Shown here: positions 38,183 to 48,070 of the stretch, piece by piece
Position numbering within the stretch: position 1 is the stretch's first letter
How the letters are laid out: the number at the start of each line of letters is the position of its first letter
Assembly: GCA_016702705.1 (NCBI GenBank)
Contig: JADJDM010000009.1
Coordinates: 1-64,000 of the forward strand
Reading direction: 5' to 3'
DNA from: Bacteroidota bacterium
GTDB lineage: Bacteria; Bacteroidota; Bacteroidia; B-17B0; Aurantibacillaceae
Length of the DNA: 64,000 nucleotides
Position numbers and translations under genes: made by a program
Notes under the pieces: generated by a model
What the model was told of the DNA's origin: nothing
Database searches by the model: none
Seen by the model: the letters and a program-made list of their open reading frames with translations, nothing else

Positions 38183-40094
38183 TCAAAGTTTTCCATTTTT
38201 TATGATGTCAACGAGCGAAGGGTCTAACAAAGTGGACGTATCACCTAAATTACCAGTTTCACCTTCAGCAATCTTACGTAAAATTCTACGCATAATTTTA
38301 CCACTTCTGGTTTTTGGTAAGCCTGGTACAATTTGAATTTTATCTGGCTTTGCAATTGGACCAATAATTTTCGAAACCACTTGCATAATTTCTTGTTTCA
38401 TTTTTGCTTCATCTGTAATTTCTCCTTCACAAATTACATAAGCATAAATTCCTTGACCTTTAATATCATGAGGATAACCTACAATAGCACTTTCTATAAC
38501 CTGTGGGTGTTCGTTAATTGCGTTCTCTACTTCAGCAGTTCCAATACGGTGACCACTTACATTTAATACATCATCTACTCGACCTGTAATTCTGTAGTTA
38601 CCTTCTTCGTCGCGCAAACATCCATCACCTGTAAAATACATATTTTGGTATGTAGAAAAATAAGTTTGTTTACAACGCTCATGGTCATTGTATGTTGTGC
38701 GAATAATTCCAGGCCAAGGAAATTTGATGCAAAGGTTTCCGCTTACATTATTCCCTTCAATTACTTTTCCTTGTTCATCAACCAAGCATGGTTGCACACC
38801 TGGCAATGGCAAAGTTGCAAAGGATGGCTTGTGTGGAGTAACATCTGCGAGGTTAGAAATTAATATCCCACTTGTTTCTGTTTGCCACCAAGTATCTACA
38901 ACTGGGCAATTTTTATTTCCAATGTGTTCATGATACCAATGCCAAGCTTCTTCATTAATCGGTTCGCCAACACTACCCAATACTTTTAATGAACTTAAGT
39001 CTTTTCCTTTAATTGGGTCTAAACCAAATCCCATTAAGCTACGAATGGCAGTTGGTGCAGTATATAAAATATCTACTTTATGTTTTTCAATTATATCCCA
39101 AAATCTTCCAGCATCAGGCCAAGTTGGAACGCCTTCAAACATAAGCGATGTAGCGCCTGCACTTAAAGGACCGTACATAATATAACTATGCCCAGTTATC
39201 CAACCAATATCAGCTGTACAAAAATGTACTTGCCCAGGTTGGTATTGAAATACATTTACAAAGGTGTAATTTGTCCAAACCATATAACCTGCAGTTGTAT
39301 GCACAACACCTTTTGGTTTACCTGTTGAGCCTGATGTATAAAGAATAAACAAAACATCTTCTGCATCCATTTCTTCAGCGGGGCATAAAGGATTTCCTTG
39401 TGTTTCTACTTTTTTAATTTCATCTTCCCACCAACAATCTCTTCCGTCTTTCATGACAACCGCGCTTCCTGTACGTTTTGAAACGATTACTTTTTTTACT
39501 GTTGTGTTATTTTTAAAGCATCATCAACAACGTTTTTCAAAGCAATATCTTTTGCGCCTCTAAAACCACCATCACTTGTAATAATATATTCTGCTTTGGC
39601 ATCATCAACTCTATCTAAAATAGCTTGTGAAGAAAACCCCCCAAAAATTACAGAATGAATTGCTCCAATACGTGCACATGCCAAACATGCAATTGCTAAT
39701 TCGGGAACCATGCCCATATAAATACAAACTCTATCGCCTTTTTTAACTCCGTTGTTTTTTAAAACGTTTGCAAATTGCATTACTTTAAAATGCAAATCGT
39801 TATACGTTAATGTGCGAGTAGCTTCGGTTGGGTCGTTAGATTCCCATACGATTGCAGGAGTATTGCCATTTTTTCTAAATGCCTATCTAAACAATTTTCG
39901 GTAATGTTTAATTTTGCTCCTTTAAACCATTCGATAGAAGGATCTTTAAAATTCCATTCTAATACTTTATCCCATTTCTTTTTCCAAACAAAATTTTCGG
40001 CAACGGAAGCCCAAAACGCTTCAGGTTCATCAACACTTTTTTTGTATGCTGCTTTGTATTCGTCAAAGCTTTTTATTTGATAGGGATAAGTCAT
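38183..40094 (-). pseudogene. acs: Acetyl-CoA synthetase, two frameshifts
   Basis: Acs activates acetate to acetyl-CoA through acetyl-AMP. The three pieces (39807-40094, 39496-39795, 38183-39454) add up to about 637 residues, full length. Visible are the N-terminal FWASVAENFVWKKKWDKVL, the P-loop LYTSGSTGKPKGVVH, the acyl-site GVPTWPDAGRFWDII, and the C-terminal PKTRSGKIMRRILRK with the lysine whose acetylation regulates the family. The shifts lie in T6 (39869-39874) and T5 (39510-39514) on the plus strand; one more base in each gives GNTPAIVWESNDPTEATRTL and NNTTVKKVIVSKRTGSAVV. Sequence error is the simplest reading. Confidence 0.9.
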
Positions 40095-40192
40095 AATCTA
40101 AAAATTTTTGAAGCACCAAGGTACGATTTTAAAATCACAGAATCAAGAGCTTGGATGAAGAAAAGGTCATTTGGCGTTGATTTCAATTTTAC

Positions 40193-40229
40193 CACTAAGG
40201 CACTGAGGACACTTAGGTTCACTAAGAAG
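40193..40229. repeat. Degenerate tandem repeat, CACTAAGG-type
   Basis: Four successive units CACTAAGG, CACTGAGGA, CACTTAGGTT, CACTAAGAAG. Only 37 bp in total, intergenic, and overlapping no gene. Units of this type recur in intergenic DNA of Bacteroidota as I recall. Confidence 0.5.
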
Positions 40230-40234
40230 ATTGT

Positions 40235-41209
40235 TTATATTTTAACCTCAAACACAGAGCCTTTTGGTTTGTTGTCATAGACGGAAATTGTTCCATTATG
40301 CATTTCAACCATTTTTTTTACAATAAACAAACCTAGGCCTGTGCCTTTTGATTTGCGGGTTTCTTCGTTACCGCTGCGGAAAAATTTATCGAATACTTTT
40401 GGTTTTTCTTCCGTACTTATTCCTAATCCTTCGTCACTTACTTTTAAAATAATTTTATCTGTTTTAGAAAGCTCAACTACAACGGGGCAATTGTCAGGAG
40501 TGTATTTTAAAGCGTTCTCAACTAAATTAATAATAATAGAAGGGAAGATAGCTGTATCCGTGTTTAATAAAATATTATTCTCAATTTTAGTAGTAATACG
40601 TTTTTGTTGTTCGCTTGTAAATGCTTTTTGGATAGTGGTTTGTGTTAATTCGCTAATGTTAACTTCTTCTTTATTTACTAAAATAGAATTTGCATTCCCA
40701 GCATCATCTAAACGAGTTGAAATTAAAATATTTTCAATTAACTGTGTTAAACGCTCGTTTTCATAAAGCGTTTTCTCCAACATTTCTACTTGTGTTTCTT
40801 TTGGTAGATTGTGTTTTAAAAGTGTTTGCAGATTTAGCTTGCTTGTAGCCAAAGGAGTTTTTAATTCGTGCGAAACAGATAAAAGAAAGTTTTTTTGTTG
40901 CGATGAAATTTCTTTTTCCCGCTTGTGTGCATTGTAAACACGAATGATTCCAATAGTGATGAAGATGAGAAAAATAGTTCCTTCACCAATAATCATGTAG
41001 ATATAATTATTTTCTTTCTTCTTTAATTCGCTCAATTCTTTTTGTAATTGAACAGAATCACTTACGCCCAAAGCAAGTAATTTTTCCTTGCCATCATGTA
41101 TCTGGCGGGTTTGTTTTACAAGCAATACTTCCCACCAAACAAACTGCACAAGTATGTAACTTACTAGTAAGTAAAAAAGGATGTTGGTATTTCGTTTTTT
41201 TTTCGGCAA
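40235..41209 (-). CDS. Sensor histidine kinase
   Basis: 324 residues. Two transmembrane helices (about 9-31 and 70-90) enclose a short charged periplasmic loop that reads as a coiled coil (QKELSELKKKENN). The kinase core has the H-box SVSHELKTPLA with His114, the N-box NLVENALKYTPDN, the G1 box VSDEGLGIS, the F-box FDKFFR and the G2 box GTGLGLFIV. The sensor loop is too small for a periplasmic ligand domain, so sensing may be within the membrane. No response regulator is adjacent. It starts 2 bp after the mfd stop, so it is probably cotranscribed with mfd. Confidence 0.92.
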   Translation of the reverse strand: MPKKKRNTNILFYLLVSYILVQFVWWEVLLVKQTRQIHDGKEKLLALGVSDSVQLQKELSELKKKENNYIYMIIGEGTIFLIFITIGIIRVYNAHKREKEISSQQKNFLLSVSHELKTPLATSKLNLQTLLKHNLPKETQVEMLEKTLYENERLTQLIENILISTRLDDAGNANSILVNKEEVNISELTQTTIQKAFTSEQQKRITTKIENNILLNTDTAIFPSIIINLVENALKYTPDNCPVVVELSKTDKIILKVSDEGLGISTEEKPKVFDKFFRSGNEETRKSKGTGLGLFIVKKMVEMHNGTISVYDNKPKGSVFEVKI

Positions 41210-41211
41210 AA

Positions 41212-44200
41212 TTACTTTGTTGTTTTAACTTGTTCGGCAATTAGTTTACGTTCTAATTCTTCTACATAATTAAATATACCAATTACATCGTTAACCGAAC
41301 GTACATTTGATATGCTAATATAAAACTTATTATTTTGTTCCTTTAACGAGCATGAACTTGGGTGTTGTTGAGCGTAATTTAGCATGGCCCTAAACATAGG
41401 CGAATTGTAGTATTCAGAGTCGGGCTTACTTAAGAAATAGCCAAGCATTTTTCCGTTTTTCAAAATCAATTTTTCAAAACCAATGTGCATTGCTTGCCAA
41501 CGCATACGCATTGCTGCAATTAAATCATTTACTTGTTTTGGTAATGCGCCGAATCTATCTTTTAAATTGCTTTCGAATTTAATTAGTTCGTACTCTTTGC
41601 TAATGTTATCCAATTCACGATACAGGTTTAAACGTTCGGTGATATTACTAATGTAGTAATCAGGAATCAACCATTCAAAATCAGTATCAATTTGAGTTTC
41701 TTTTACAAATGTTTTAGAGAAGGTTTCTAACGAATGTTGTTTACTTGATGATTCTTCAATGCCTTGTTCTTTATACCAATCTTCTTCTTTTAATTCTTCA
41801 ACTGCCTCGCTTAATATTTTCATATAAGTTTCAAAACCCATATCGTTGATGAAACCGCTTTGTTCACCGCCTAATAAATCACCTGCCCCGCGTATATCTA
41901 AATCACGCATGGATATTTGGAATCCACTTCCTAAATCGGTGAACTCGGTAATTGCTTTTAAACGCTTACGTGCATCATTAGTTAAGGTAAGTAAGGATGG
42001 AGTGAATAAATAGCAGAATGATTTTTTATTGCTTCTACCAACTCTGCCCCGCATTTGATGTAAATCGCTTAATCCAAAATTTTGAGAGTCATTGATGATA
42101 ATTGTATTTGCATTTGGAATATCTAAACCAGATTCGATAATAGTTGTTGCAATTAAAATGTCGTAATATCCTTCAATAAAATTCATCATCACGTCTTCCA
42201 ACTTATCACCATCCATTTGCCCGTGACCAACACAAATTCTAGCTTCGGGAACAAGGCGTTGAATAATGCCTGCAATTTCTTGAATGCTTTGTACTTTGTT
42301 GTGAATGAAAAATATTTGTCCACCACGTTTTATTTCATAGGTAATTGCATCACGTAAAATTTCTTCATTAAACGTATGCAATTCGGTTTGCACTGGATAA
42401 CGATTTGGCGGTGGAGTTGATATTACCGATAAATCGCGTGCACCCATTAACGAAAATTGCAATGTACGTGGAATAGGCGTAGCAGTAAGTGTTAATGAAT
42501 CAACATTGGTTTTAATTGTTTTTAATTTTTCTTTAACGGCAACACCAAATTTTTGTTCCTCATCAATAATCATTAAGCCAAGATCTTTAAACTTTACATC
42601 TTTTCCTGCAAGTTTATGTGTTCCAATTAAGATATCGATTTCTCCTTTTGCTAATTTCTCAAAAATTGCTTTTTGTTCTTTCGCTGTTTTAAAGCGATTT
42701 ACATATTCGATGTTACAAGGAAATCCTTTTAAACGCTCACTAAATGTTTTATAATGTTGTAATGCTAAAATGGTTGTTGGCACTAATACTGCAACTTGTT
42801 TGCTATCACACACTGCTTTAAAAGAGGCGCGAATAGCGACTTCTGTTTTTCCAAAACCAACATCACCACAAACCAATCTATCCATTGGATATGGTTTTTC
42901 CATGTCTTTTTTTACATCGTTGGTTGATTTGTATTGGTCGGGAGTATCTTCATAAATAAAAGAAGCTTCTAACTCATTTTGCAAATAATTATCTTTAGAA
43001 AAAGCAAAGCCTTTTAATGATTTACGTTTAGCATAAAGCTTGATTAAATCGAAAGCAATTTCTTTTACCTTACGTTTTGTTTTTTGTTTTAATGTTTGCC
43101 AAACAGTAGAACCAATTTTATCAATACGTGGTGCTTGCCCTTCTTTTCCTGCATATTTAGCCACACGATGTAAAGAGTGAATACTCACATATAAAACATC
43201 ATTGTCCTTGTAAATTAGTTTAACGGCCTCTTGCGCTTTTCCGTTTACATCAATTTTTTCTAATCCAGCATAACGGCCAATTCCGTGGTCGATATGCACA
43301 ACGAAATCTCCTGGATGTAAACCTTGCAGTTCTTTTAAAGTAAGGGCATCTGCTTTTTTATGCCCCGTGTTTTTTACTCTAAATTTATGGTAACGCTCAA
43401 AAATTTGATGATCAGTATAAGCTGCAATTTTTTGTTCGTGTTCAATAAATCCTTCATGAATGCTGAGGTATAGAGGTTCAAATAAACGCTCAGGAATGTT
43501 TTTTTCTTTACTTATATCATCAAAAATTTGCTGTAATCGTTCACCTTGTTTTTGTGAATCGGTAAACAAATAGTTTTTATAACTTTTCTCTTTATTTTCG
43601 ATAAGGTTAGTCAGCAACATGTCAAAATTCTTATTAAAAACAGGTTGAGGCTGCTGGGCAAATGTAATGATGTTGCCTTTGTGAAGTGGTTTGTTCCCAA
43701 ACTCAAGCCAGGTGTTATTCATTAATGAATTCACCAATTCATCACCACGAACAAAAAGATTGCTTGGTTCTTTTTGAACTGTTTCATTTAATCCAATATA
43801 AATATCTTCTGCTTTTTCAAACTGTTGATTCAACTTGCTTTCTAATAATGCCCCGTCTTCTAAAAGAATAATATTTTTCTCTCCAAAGTATTCTGCAAAG
43901 TTTTGTTTTGATTCAACTAATTCAGATGCATTTACATTAGGCACAATTTGAATGCGGTCGTATCTTTTTTCTGATAACTGACTAGTTGAATCAAATGTTC
44001 TAATAGACTCCACTTCATCACCAAATAATTCGATACGAAAAGGATGATCATTTGCAAAGGAGTATACATCTATGATTCCGCCGCGTATAGCAAATTGCCC
44101 CGCTTCATAAACAAAATCCTGAACTTCAAAATGAACTGATTGTAAATACTCAGAAAGAAATTCAATGGAAAGTTTTTCTCCAACTTTTACTTCAAAAGTA

Positions 44201-44592
44201 TTTTTTTGCAAAGTGCTTTTTGTGACTACTTTTTCAAAAAGTGCTTCAGGAAAGGTGATGATGATATAAGATGACTGTGCTTTTGAAACATGATTTAAAA
44301 TCTCGGCACGTTCCTGAAGATTTGCGTTGGCAGTTTTTTCTTCTTCATATGGTCTTTTATAAGAAGCAGGGAAGAAGAAGATTTTATTTTCATCAACTAA
44401 ACTTTGTAAATCATTGTATAAATAAAGCCCTTGCTCCCGGTCGTTACAAATAATTAATTGTGATTTTTGAAATTTGGCAAAAAGAGTTGCCGAATAAAAA
44501 GCGATTGCCGAACCTTTTATTCCATCCAAATAATATTTCCTGTCATCAATACTTACTGGAATCTTTCCAGCAAAATTGATTTTGTTTAACAT
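41212..44592 (-). CDS. mfd: Transcription-repair coupling factor Mfd
   Basis: About 1,126 residues from ATG at 44590-44592; a GTG three codons upstream (44601) is an alternative. Mfd removes stalled RNA polymerase from lesions and recruits UvrA. In order: UvrB-homology region (FEVQDFVYEAGQFAIRGGIID ... FGDEVESIRTFD), RNA polymerase interaction domain (LHPGDFVVHIDHGIGRYAGLE), helicase Walker A GDVGFGKTEVAIRA, DEEQ box in IIDEEQKFGV, TATPIPRTL, motif VI HQMRGRVGRSN, and the C-terminal TRCF domain. It contains six CGGGGCA heptamers, the most of any gene here, one of them in the motif VI codons CGG GGC A. Confidence 0.96.
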   Translation of the reverse strand: MLNKINFAGKIPVSIDDRKYYLDGIKGSAIAFYSATLFAKFQKSQLIICNDREQGLYLYNDLQSLVDENKIFFFPASYKRPYEEEKTANANLQERAEILNHVSKAQSSYIIITFPEALFEKVVTKSTLQKNTFEVKVGEKLSIEFLSEYLQSVHFEVQDFVYEAGQFAIRGGIIDVYSFANDHPFRIELFGDEVESIRTFDSTSQLSEKRYDRIQIVPNVNASELVESKQNFAEYFGEKNIILLEDGALLESKLNQQFEKAEDIYIGLNETVQKEPSNLFVRGDELVNSLMNNTWLEFGNKPLHKGNIITFAQQPQPVFNKNFDMLLTNLIENKEKSYKNYLFTDSQKQGERLQQIFDDISKEKNIPERLFEPLYLSIHEGFIEHEQKIAAYTDHQIFERYHKFRVKNTGHKKADALTLKELQGLHPGDFVVHIDHGIGRYAGLEKIDVNGKAQEAVKLIYKDNDVLYVSIHSLHRVAKYAGKEGQAPRIDKIGSTVWQTLKQKTKRKVKEIAFDLIKLYAKRKSLKGFAFSKDNYLQNELEASFIYEDTPDQYKSTNDVKKDMEKPYPMDRLVCGDVGFGKTEVAIRASFKAVCDSKQVAVLVPTTILALQHYKTFSERLKGFPCNIEYVNRFKTAKEQKAIFEKLAKGEIDILIGTHKLAGKDVKFKDLGLMIIDEEQKFGVAVKEKLKTIKTNVDSLTLTATPIPRTLQFSLMGARDLSVISTPPPNRYPVQTELHTFNEEILRDAITYEIKRGGQIFFIHNKVQSIQEIAGIIQRLVPEARICVGHGQMDGDKLEDVMMNFIEGYYDILIATTIIESGLDIPNANTIIINDSQNFGLSDLHQMRGRVGRSNKKSFCYLFTPSLLTLTNDARKRLKAITEFTDLGSGFQISMRDLDIRGAGDLLGGEQSGFINDMGFETYMKILSEAVEELKEEDWYKEQGIEESSSKQHSLETFSKTFVKETQIDTDFEWLIPDYYISNITERLNLYRELDNISKEYELIKFESNLKDRFGALPKQVNDLIAAMRMRWQAMHIGFEKLILKNGKMLGYFLSKPDSEYYNSPMFRAMLNYAQQHPSSCSLKEQNNKFYISISNVRSVNDVIGIFNYVEELERKLIAEQVKTTK

Positions 44593-44814
44593 GTCCGACA
44601 CTTAATCCTGTGCGCTAAATCAGATCGTAAAGATAGGTTAAAACTCCGGAATATGTGAGAAGTCCTTCTGTATAAATATTCTAAATAGGGATGAATTTGA
44701 ATGGAATAAGTTGCTGTAAAACGATTATTTGTGAGGATTTATCAGTTCGATTTTGTTAAACAAACTAGTTGTCAAGGTTTCAACAATTGGCGGTTACATA
44801 AATGTTTACGATTT

Positions 44815-44847
44815 TTTGATGCAGGATTAAAAATTCCTATACATTTG
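44815..44847 (+). promoter_or_regulatory. Complete Bacteroidota promoter for kup
   Basis: TTTG (44815-44818), 21-bp spacer, TACATTTG (44840-44847). Both elements match exactly. The GTG start at 44868 follows after 20 bp. Confidence 0.65.
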
Positions 44848-44867
44848 TATTTTAATTTCGTTTTAAC

Positions 44868-46826
44868 GTGGATAATAATCATGGCGGTCACCCTAATCTC
44901 AACAAGATAACGCTTGGTGGATTAATTGTAACTCTCGGTATCATATACGGAGATATTGGAACATCACCTCTATATGTAATGAAAGCAATTGTTGGTGAAA
45001 AGCCGATAAGTGCAGATATTATTTTAGGCGGAATGTCATTGGTGTTTTGGACACTTACACTTCAAACCACAATTAAGTATGTAATTTTTACTTTGCGTGC
45101 TGATAACAAGGGCGAGGGTGGAATTTTTTCTCTTTATACCTTAATTAAGAAGGCAAAAGTAAAGTGGTTAATTTTTCCAGCAATTATAGGAGGTTGCTGT
45201 ATTTTAGGTGAAGGTATTATTACACCGCCCATTTCAGTTGCATCGGCAGTAGAAGGTTTACGAATGGTTCCGTCATTAAAAAATATACCAACCATTCCAA
45301 TTATTATTGCAATTATTACTCTTCTCTTTCTAATACAACAATTCGGAACAAAATTCATCGGTAAGTTTTTCGGCCCTGTTATGTTGGTTTGGTTTGTTAC
45401 TTTAGGTTTATTAGGTCTTTCGCAATTGGTCACGAATTTCACTGTGCTTAAAGCGTTAAATCCTTATTATGGATTTAGTTTGTTGGCGAATCATCCTGGA
45501 AGTTTTGGCTTACTTGGAGCTGTATTCCTTTGTACTACAGGTGCAGAGGCATTGTACAGCGACATGGGACATTGCGGTAGAAAAAATATTCGTATCAGTT
45601 GGATTTTTGTAAAAACCATGTTAGTGTTAAATTATTTTGGACAATCAGCCTGGTTAATCGCTAAGAACGGAGAAAAGTTAGATGGTAACAATCCTTTTTA
45701 TGCTATTATGCCTTCTTGGTTTTTACCTTTCGGAATTGGTATCGCAACAATTGCAACTGTCGTTGCTTCTCAGGCTTTAATTAGTGGTTCATTTACATTG
45801 ATAAATGAAGCAATGCGTTTAAATTTTTGGCCTAAGGTTAAAATTAAGTATCCTACTGAGTTAAAAGGGCAAATGTATATCCCTTCCATTAACTGGTTGT
45901 TATATGTGGGATGTATTTTTGTTGTGTTATTCTTCAGAGAATCGACCGAAATGGAGGCTGCTTACGGTTTAACTATTATTCTTGGCATGTTAATGTCTTC
46001 TCGTTTACTTGCTTTCTTTATGAAATTAAAGAAGTACCCAAAAGTATTTATTTACATTTTTATTGCAGTTTATTTAGTTGTTGAATTAGCTTTCTTAGGT
46101 GCAAATCTTGAGAAATTCCCGAATGGTGGATATATAACTTTATTGATTGCATTATTCTTAGCCTTTGTAATGGCAGTTTGGTACATGTCTAAATTGATTC
46201 GCAGTAGCTATACGGAATACGTTAAGGTTGATAAATATAAAAATGTATTGGCGGGCTTAAGTAACGATTTGACTATTCCAAAGTACGCTACGCATTTAGT
46301 TTACATGACCAACTCTTCTCAGCCAGATGAAATTGAGTCGAAAATCATTTACTCTATTTTGCAGAAACGTCCTAAACGTGCAGATATTTATTGGTTTGTG
46401 CATGTTAATGTATTGGATGAGCCAAATAAAATGGAATACCACGTGCGCGAGTTTGTTCACGAGGATGTTATTCGTATCGACTTTAATTTAGGATTTAAGG
46501 TGGCTCCTAAAATTAATTTGATGTTTAGAAAAGTGGTGCAAGATATGGTGAAGAATGGCGAAGTAGATATTACAAGTCGGTACGAATCATTAAGTAGAAA
46601 CAATGTAATTGGCGATTTTAAATTCATCATCATCGAAAAATTCTTATCTTACGATAATGACTTACCTTGGCATGAGCGTATCATTATGGATCTTTATTTT
46701 GTATTGAAAAAAATTAGTTTGTCGGAAGGTAGAGCATTTGGTTTGGATAGTAGTTCGGTTAAAATTGAGAAATTCCCATTGGTAATTCAGCCACACCGAG
46801 AAATGAATTTGAAACGTGTTGAGTAA
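44868..46826 (+). CDS. kup: Potassium uptake protein Kup
   Basis: 652 residues from GTG at 44868. Kup is an inner-membrane K+/H+ symporter. The N-terminus has the family signature GLIVTLGIIYGDIGTSPLYVM and later GEGGIFSLYTLI, CCILGEGIITPPISVASAVEG and CTTGAEALYSDMGHCGR; twelve membrane helices are followed by a cytoplasmic domain of about 190 residues. It is followed without any gap by an outer-membrane protein gene (stop TAA directly abuts ATG), implying translational coupling. Confidence 0.95.
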   Translation: MDNNHGGHPNLNKITLGGLIVTLGIIYGDIGTSPLYVMKAIVGEKPISADIILGGMSLVFWTLTLQTTIKYVIFTLRADNKGEGGIFSLYTLIKKAKVKWLIFPAIIGGCCILGEGIITPPISVASAVEGLRMVPSLKNIPTIPIIIAIITLLFLIQQFGTKFIGKFFGPVMLVWFVTLGLLGLSQLVTNFTVLKALNPYYGFSLLANHPGSFGLLGAVFLCTTGAEALYSDMGHCGRKNIRISWIFVKTMLVLNYFGQSAWLIAKNGEKLDGNNPFYAIMPSWFLPFGIGIATIATVVASQALISGSFTLINEAMRLNFWPKVKIKYPTELKGQMYIPSINWLLYVGCIFVVLFFRESTEMEAAYGLTIILGMLMSSRLLAFFMKLKKYPKVFIYIFIAVYLVVELAFLGANLEKFPNGGYITLLIALFLAFVMAVWYMSKLIRSSYTEYVKVDKYKNVLAGLSNDLTIPKYATHLVYMTNSSQPDEIESKIIYSILQKRPKRADIYWFVHVNVLDEPNKMEYHVREFVHEDVIRIDFNLGFKVAPKINLMFRKVVQDMVKNGEVDITSRYESLSRNNVIGDFKFIIIEKFLSYDNDLPWHERIIMDLYFVLKKISLSEGRAFGLDSSSVKIEKFPLVIQPHREMNLKRVE

Positions 46827-47660
46827 ATGAAAAGATTCTTAGTTGTACTGCTGATGTGTTTTGTTACTCAAAGTTTTTGGGCGCAAAAACCATGCGACAC
46901 ATGCCCTGGGGCTAAAAAGAAAAAAGGTTCTTTTTATTTATTATGGGGCTACAACAGAGATTGGTATGCAAAAAGCACTATTCACTTTCGTAATGATGGT
47001 GACCCAAACAAACAAGATCAATATGGTGTTTATGATTTTAAAATCCATGATGCTAAAGCCAAAGATAGACCTGATTTCCGTTCAATTATAACAAGTACAA
47101 AGGATTTTACAGTGCCTCAGTTTAGTTTTAGAATCGGTTATTACTTTAATGATAAAAAGGATCAGGGTATTGAAATAAACTACGACCATTCTAAATATGT
47201 GGTTACAAACTATCAAAAGGTACGCATGTCAGGTACTGCGTTTGGTCAAGCTTTTGACAAAGACACTATTCTCGATCCAAAATATATTCATTTCGAACAT
47301 ACGGATGGAGCTAATTTTGCATTGGTAAATTATATGCGCAAATGGAGTTTGTGGAATTCAAAAAACGGAAAGCACACTATGGAAGTTGTTGGGAAAGCTG
47401 GATTAGGTTTTGTTTATCCACGAACCGATGTTACTATTTTTGGAAACAGAGTTAATAATAATTGGCACGTAGCAGGTGTTTGCACTGGTTTGGAAACTGG
47501 ATTTCGTGGTGTTTTTTGGAAACACTTTACTGTTGAATTTACGGGTAAAGGGGTTGCTGCAAATTATGCTAAGTGCCTTGTGCAGGGAAAAGGGCACGGC
47601 AAAGCTTCTCATAATATGCTTTGCGCCGAAGCCATTTTTTGTTTGGGATATACCTTTTAA
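46827..47660 (+). CDS. Outer-membrane beta-barrel protein of unknown function
   Basis: 277 residues with a signal peptide (RFLVVLLMCFVTQSFWAQ) followed by a short Cys pair (PCDTCPGAKKKKG). The remainder has the strand periodicity of a small barrel (FSFRIGYYFNDKKDQGIEINYDHSKY, in parts) and ends in an aromatic strand, CAEAIFCLGYTF. I do not recognise a named family. Its start directly follows the kup stop, so it is probably made together with Kup. Confidence 0.65.
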   Translation: MKRFLVVLLMCFVTQSFWAQKPCDTCPGAKKKKGSFYLLWGYNRDWYAKSTIHFRNDGDPNKQDQYGVYDFKIHDAKAKDRPDFRSIITSTKDFTVPQFSFRIGYYFNDKKDQGIEINYDHSKYVVTNYQKVRMSGTAFGQAFDKDTILDPKYIHFEHTDGANFALVNYMRKWSLWNSKNGKHTMEVVGKAGLGFVYPRTDVTIFGNRVNNNWHVAGVCTGLETGFRGVFWKHFTVEFTGKGVAANYAKCLVQGKGHGKASHNMLCAEAIFCLGYTF

Positions 47661-47662
47661 AA

Positions 47663-47857
47663 TTACTTTAAGCAGTAATCAATTTCTAAAATATCGCTTT
47701 GCATTATTGTTTCTGTCTTCAATAATTGATTTAATCTGTAGAAATTCATATTAATGAAATTCGTAAATTCATTTGGATTACATATTTCATTTGAAAGTAA
47801 TTTCCCGTATTTAATGTGTCCGCTCTTTAGGTACACAATTGCATCTCTTTCTATCAT
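47663..47857 (-). CDS. Small protein of unknown function
   Basis: 64 residues (MIERDAIVYLKSGHIKYGKLL at the start). It converges on the barrel gene with a 2-bp gap. The sequence is compatible with a small beta fold (AIVYLKSGHIKYGKLLSNE resembles an Sm-like strand pair seen in small Bacteroidota proteins), but no family is recognised. Coding capacity is supported only by the open frame and composition. Confidence 0.45.
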   Translation of the reverse strand: MIERDAIVYLKSGHIKYGKLLSNEICNPNEFTNFINMNFYRLNQLLKTETIMQSDILEIDYCLK

Positions 47858-47916
47858 CTTATTAATTTTATGTAATGTTACTTGTCTTAGTTTACCTAAA
47901 TGTTAAGGCAAAATTA

Positions 47917-47949
47917 TTTGGGCATTATTAAAAAGGTTTTCTATATTTG
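47917..47949 (+). promoter_or_regulatory. Complete Bacteroidota promoter of the lysine operon
   Basis: TTTG (47917-47920), 21-bp spacer, TATATTTG (47942-47949), the same spacing as at kup. It is immediately followed by CCCCG, so a CGGGGCA heptamer overlaps the start-site region. The leader ORF begins 8 bp after the -7 element. Confidence 0.7.
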
Positions 47950-47957
47950 CCCCGTCT

Positions 47958-48017
47958 ATGACAAATACAATAAAACATACTCCCAAACCTAAGCGCTTCA
48001 GTAAGAAGTGTAAGTAA
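47958..48017 (+). CDS. Lysine-rich leader peptide upstream of lysC
   Basis: 19 codons: MTNTIKHTPKPKRFSKKCK, then TAA and TAG in tandem. Six of 19 residues are lysine, clustered toward the end (residues 10, 12, 16, 17, 19). It begins 8 bp downstream of an exact promoter and 54 bp before lysC, the first gene of a lysC-lysA operon. Leader peptides rich in the end-product amino acid are the established signature of translation-coupled attenuation. Translation is not proven: it would be almost leaderless. It is too short for ordinary gene finders. Confidence 0.55.
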   Translation: MTNTIKHTPKPKRFSKKCK

Positions 48018-48035
48018 TAGGTATTTGTCTTTTTT
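47960..48035 (+). promoter_or_regulatory. Possible lysine attenuator
   Basis: GACAAATAC (47960-47968) is perfectly complementary to GTATTTGTC (48021-48029), which is followed by T6 (48030-48035): a terminator-like 9-bp stem. Inside the loop, GCGCTTC (47993-47999) can pair with GAAGTGT (48005-48011) over the last lysine codons. A ribosome stalled at these codons would cover the 3' arm and let transcription pass. The outer stem is A/T-rich and its loop is long, so its stability is the weak point. Confidence 0.45.
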
Positions 48036-48070
48036 CAATTTTATTTTCAATTATTTTATTTCAAAACAAC

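Noticed and set aside
40193..40229. Possible short CRISPR or operator array
   Set aside because: Only four degenerate units of 8-10 bp with no spacers; more like the decayed intergenic repeats of this phylum.
44602..44814. A riboswitch (for example for c-di-AMP or K+) upstream of kup
   Set aside because: The kup promoter lies downstream of this stretch, leaving only about 20 nt of leader, and no known aptamer core was found.
47858..48070. Lysine (L-box) riboswitch before lysC
   Set aside because: None of the conserved L-box core is present and the leader is too short; a leader peptide fits better.
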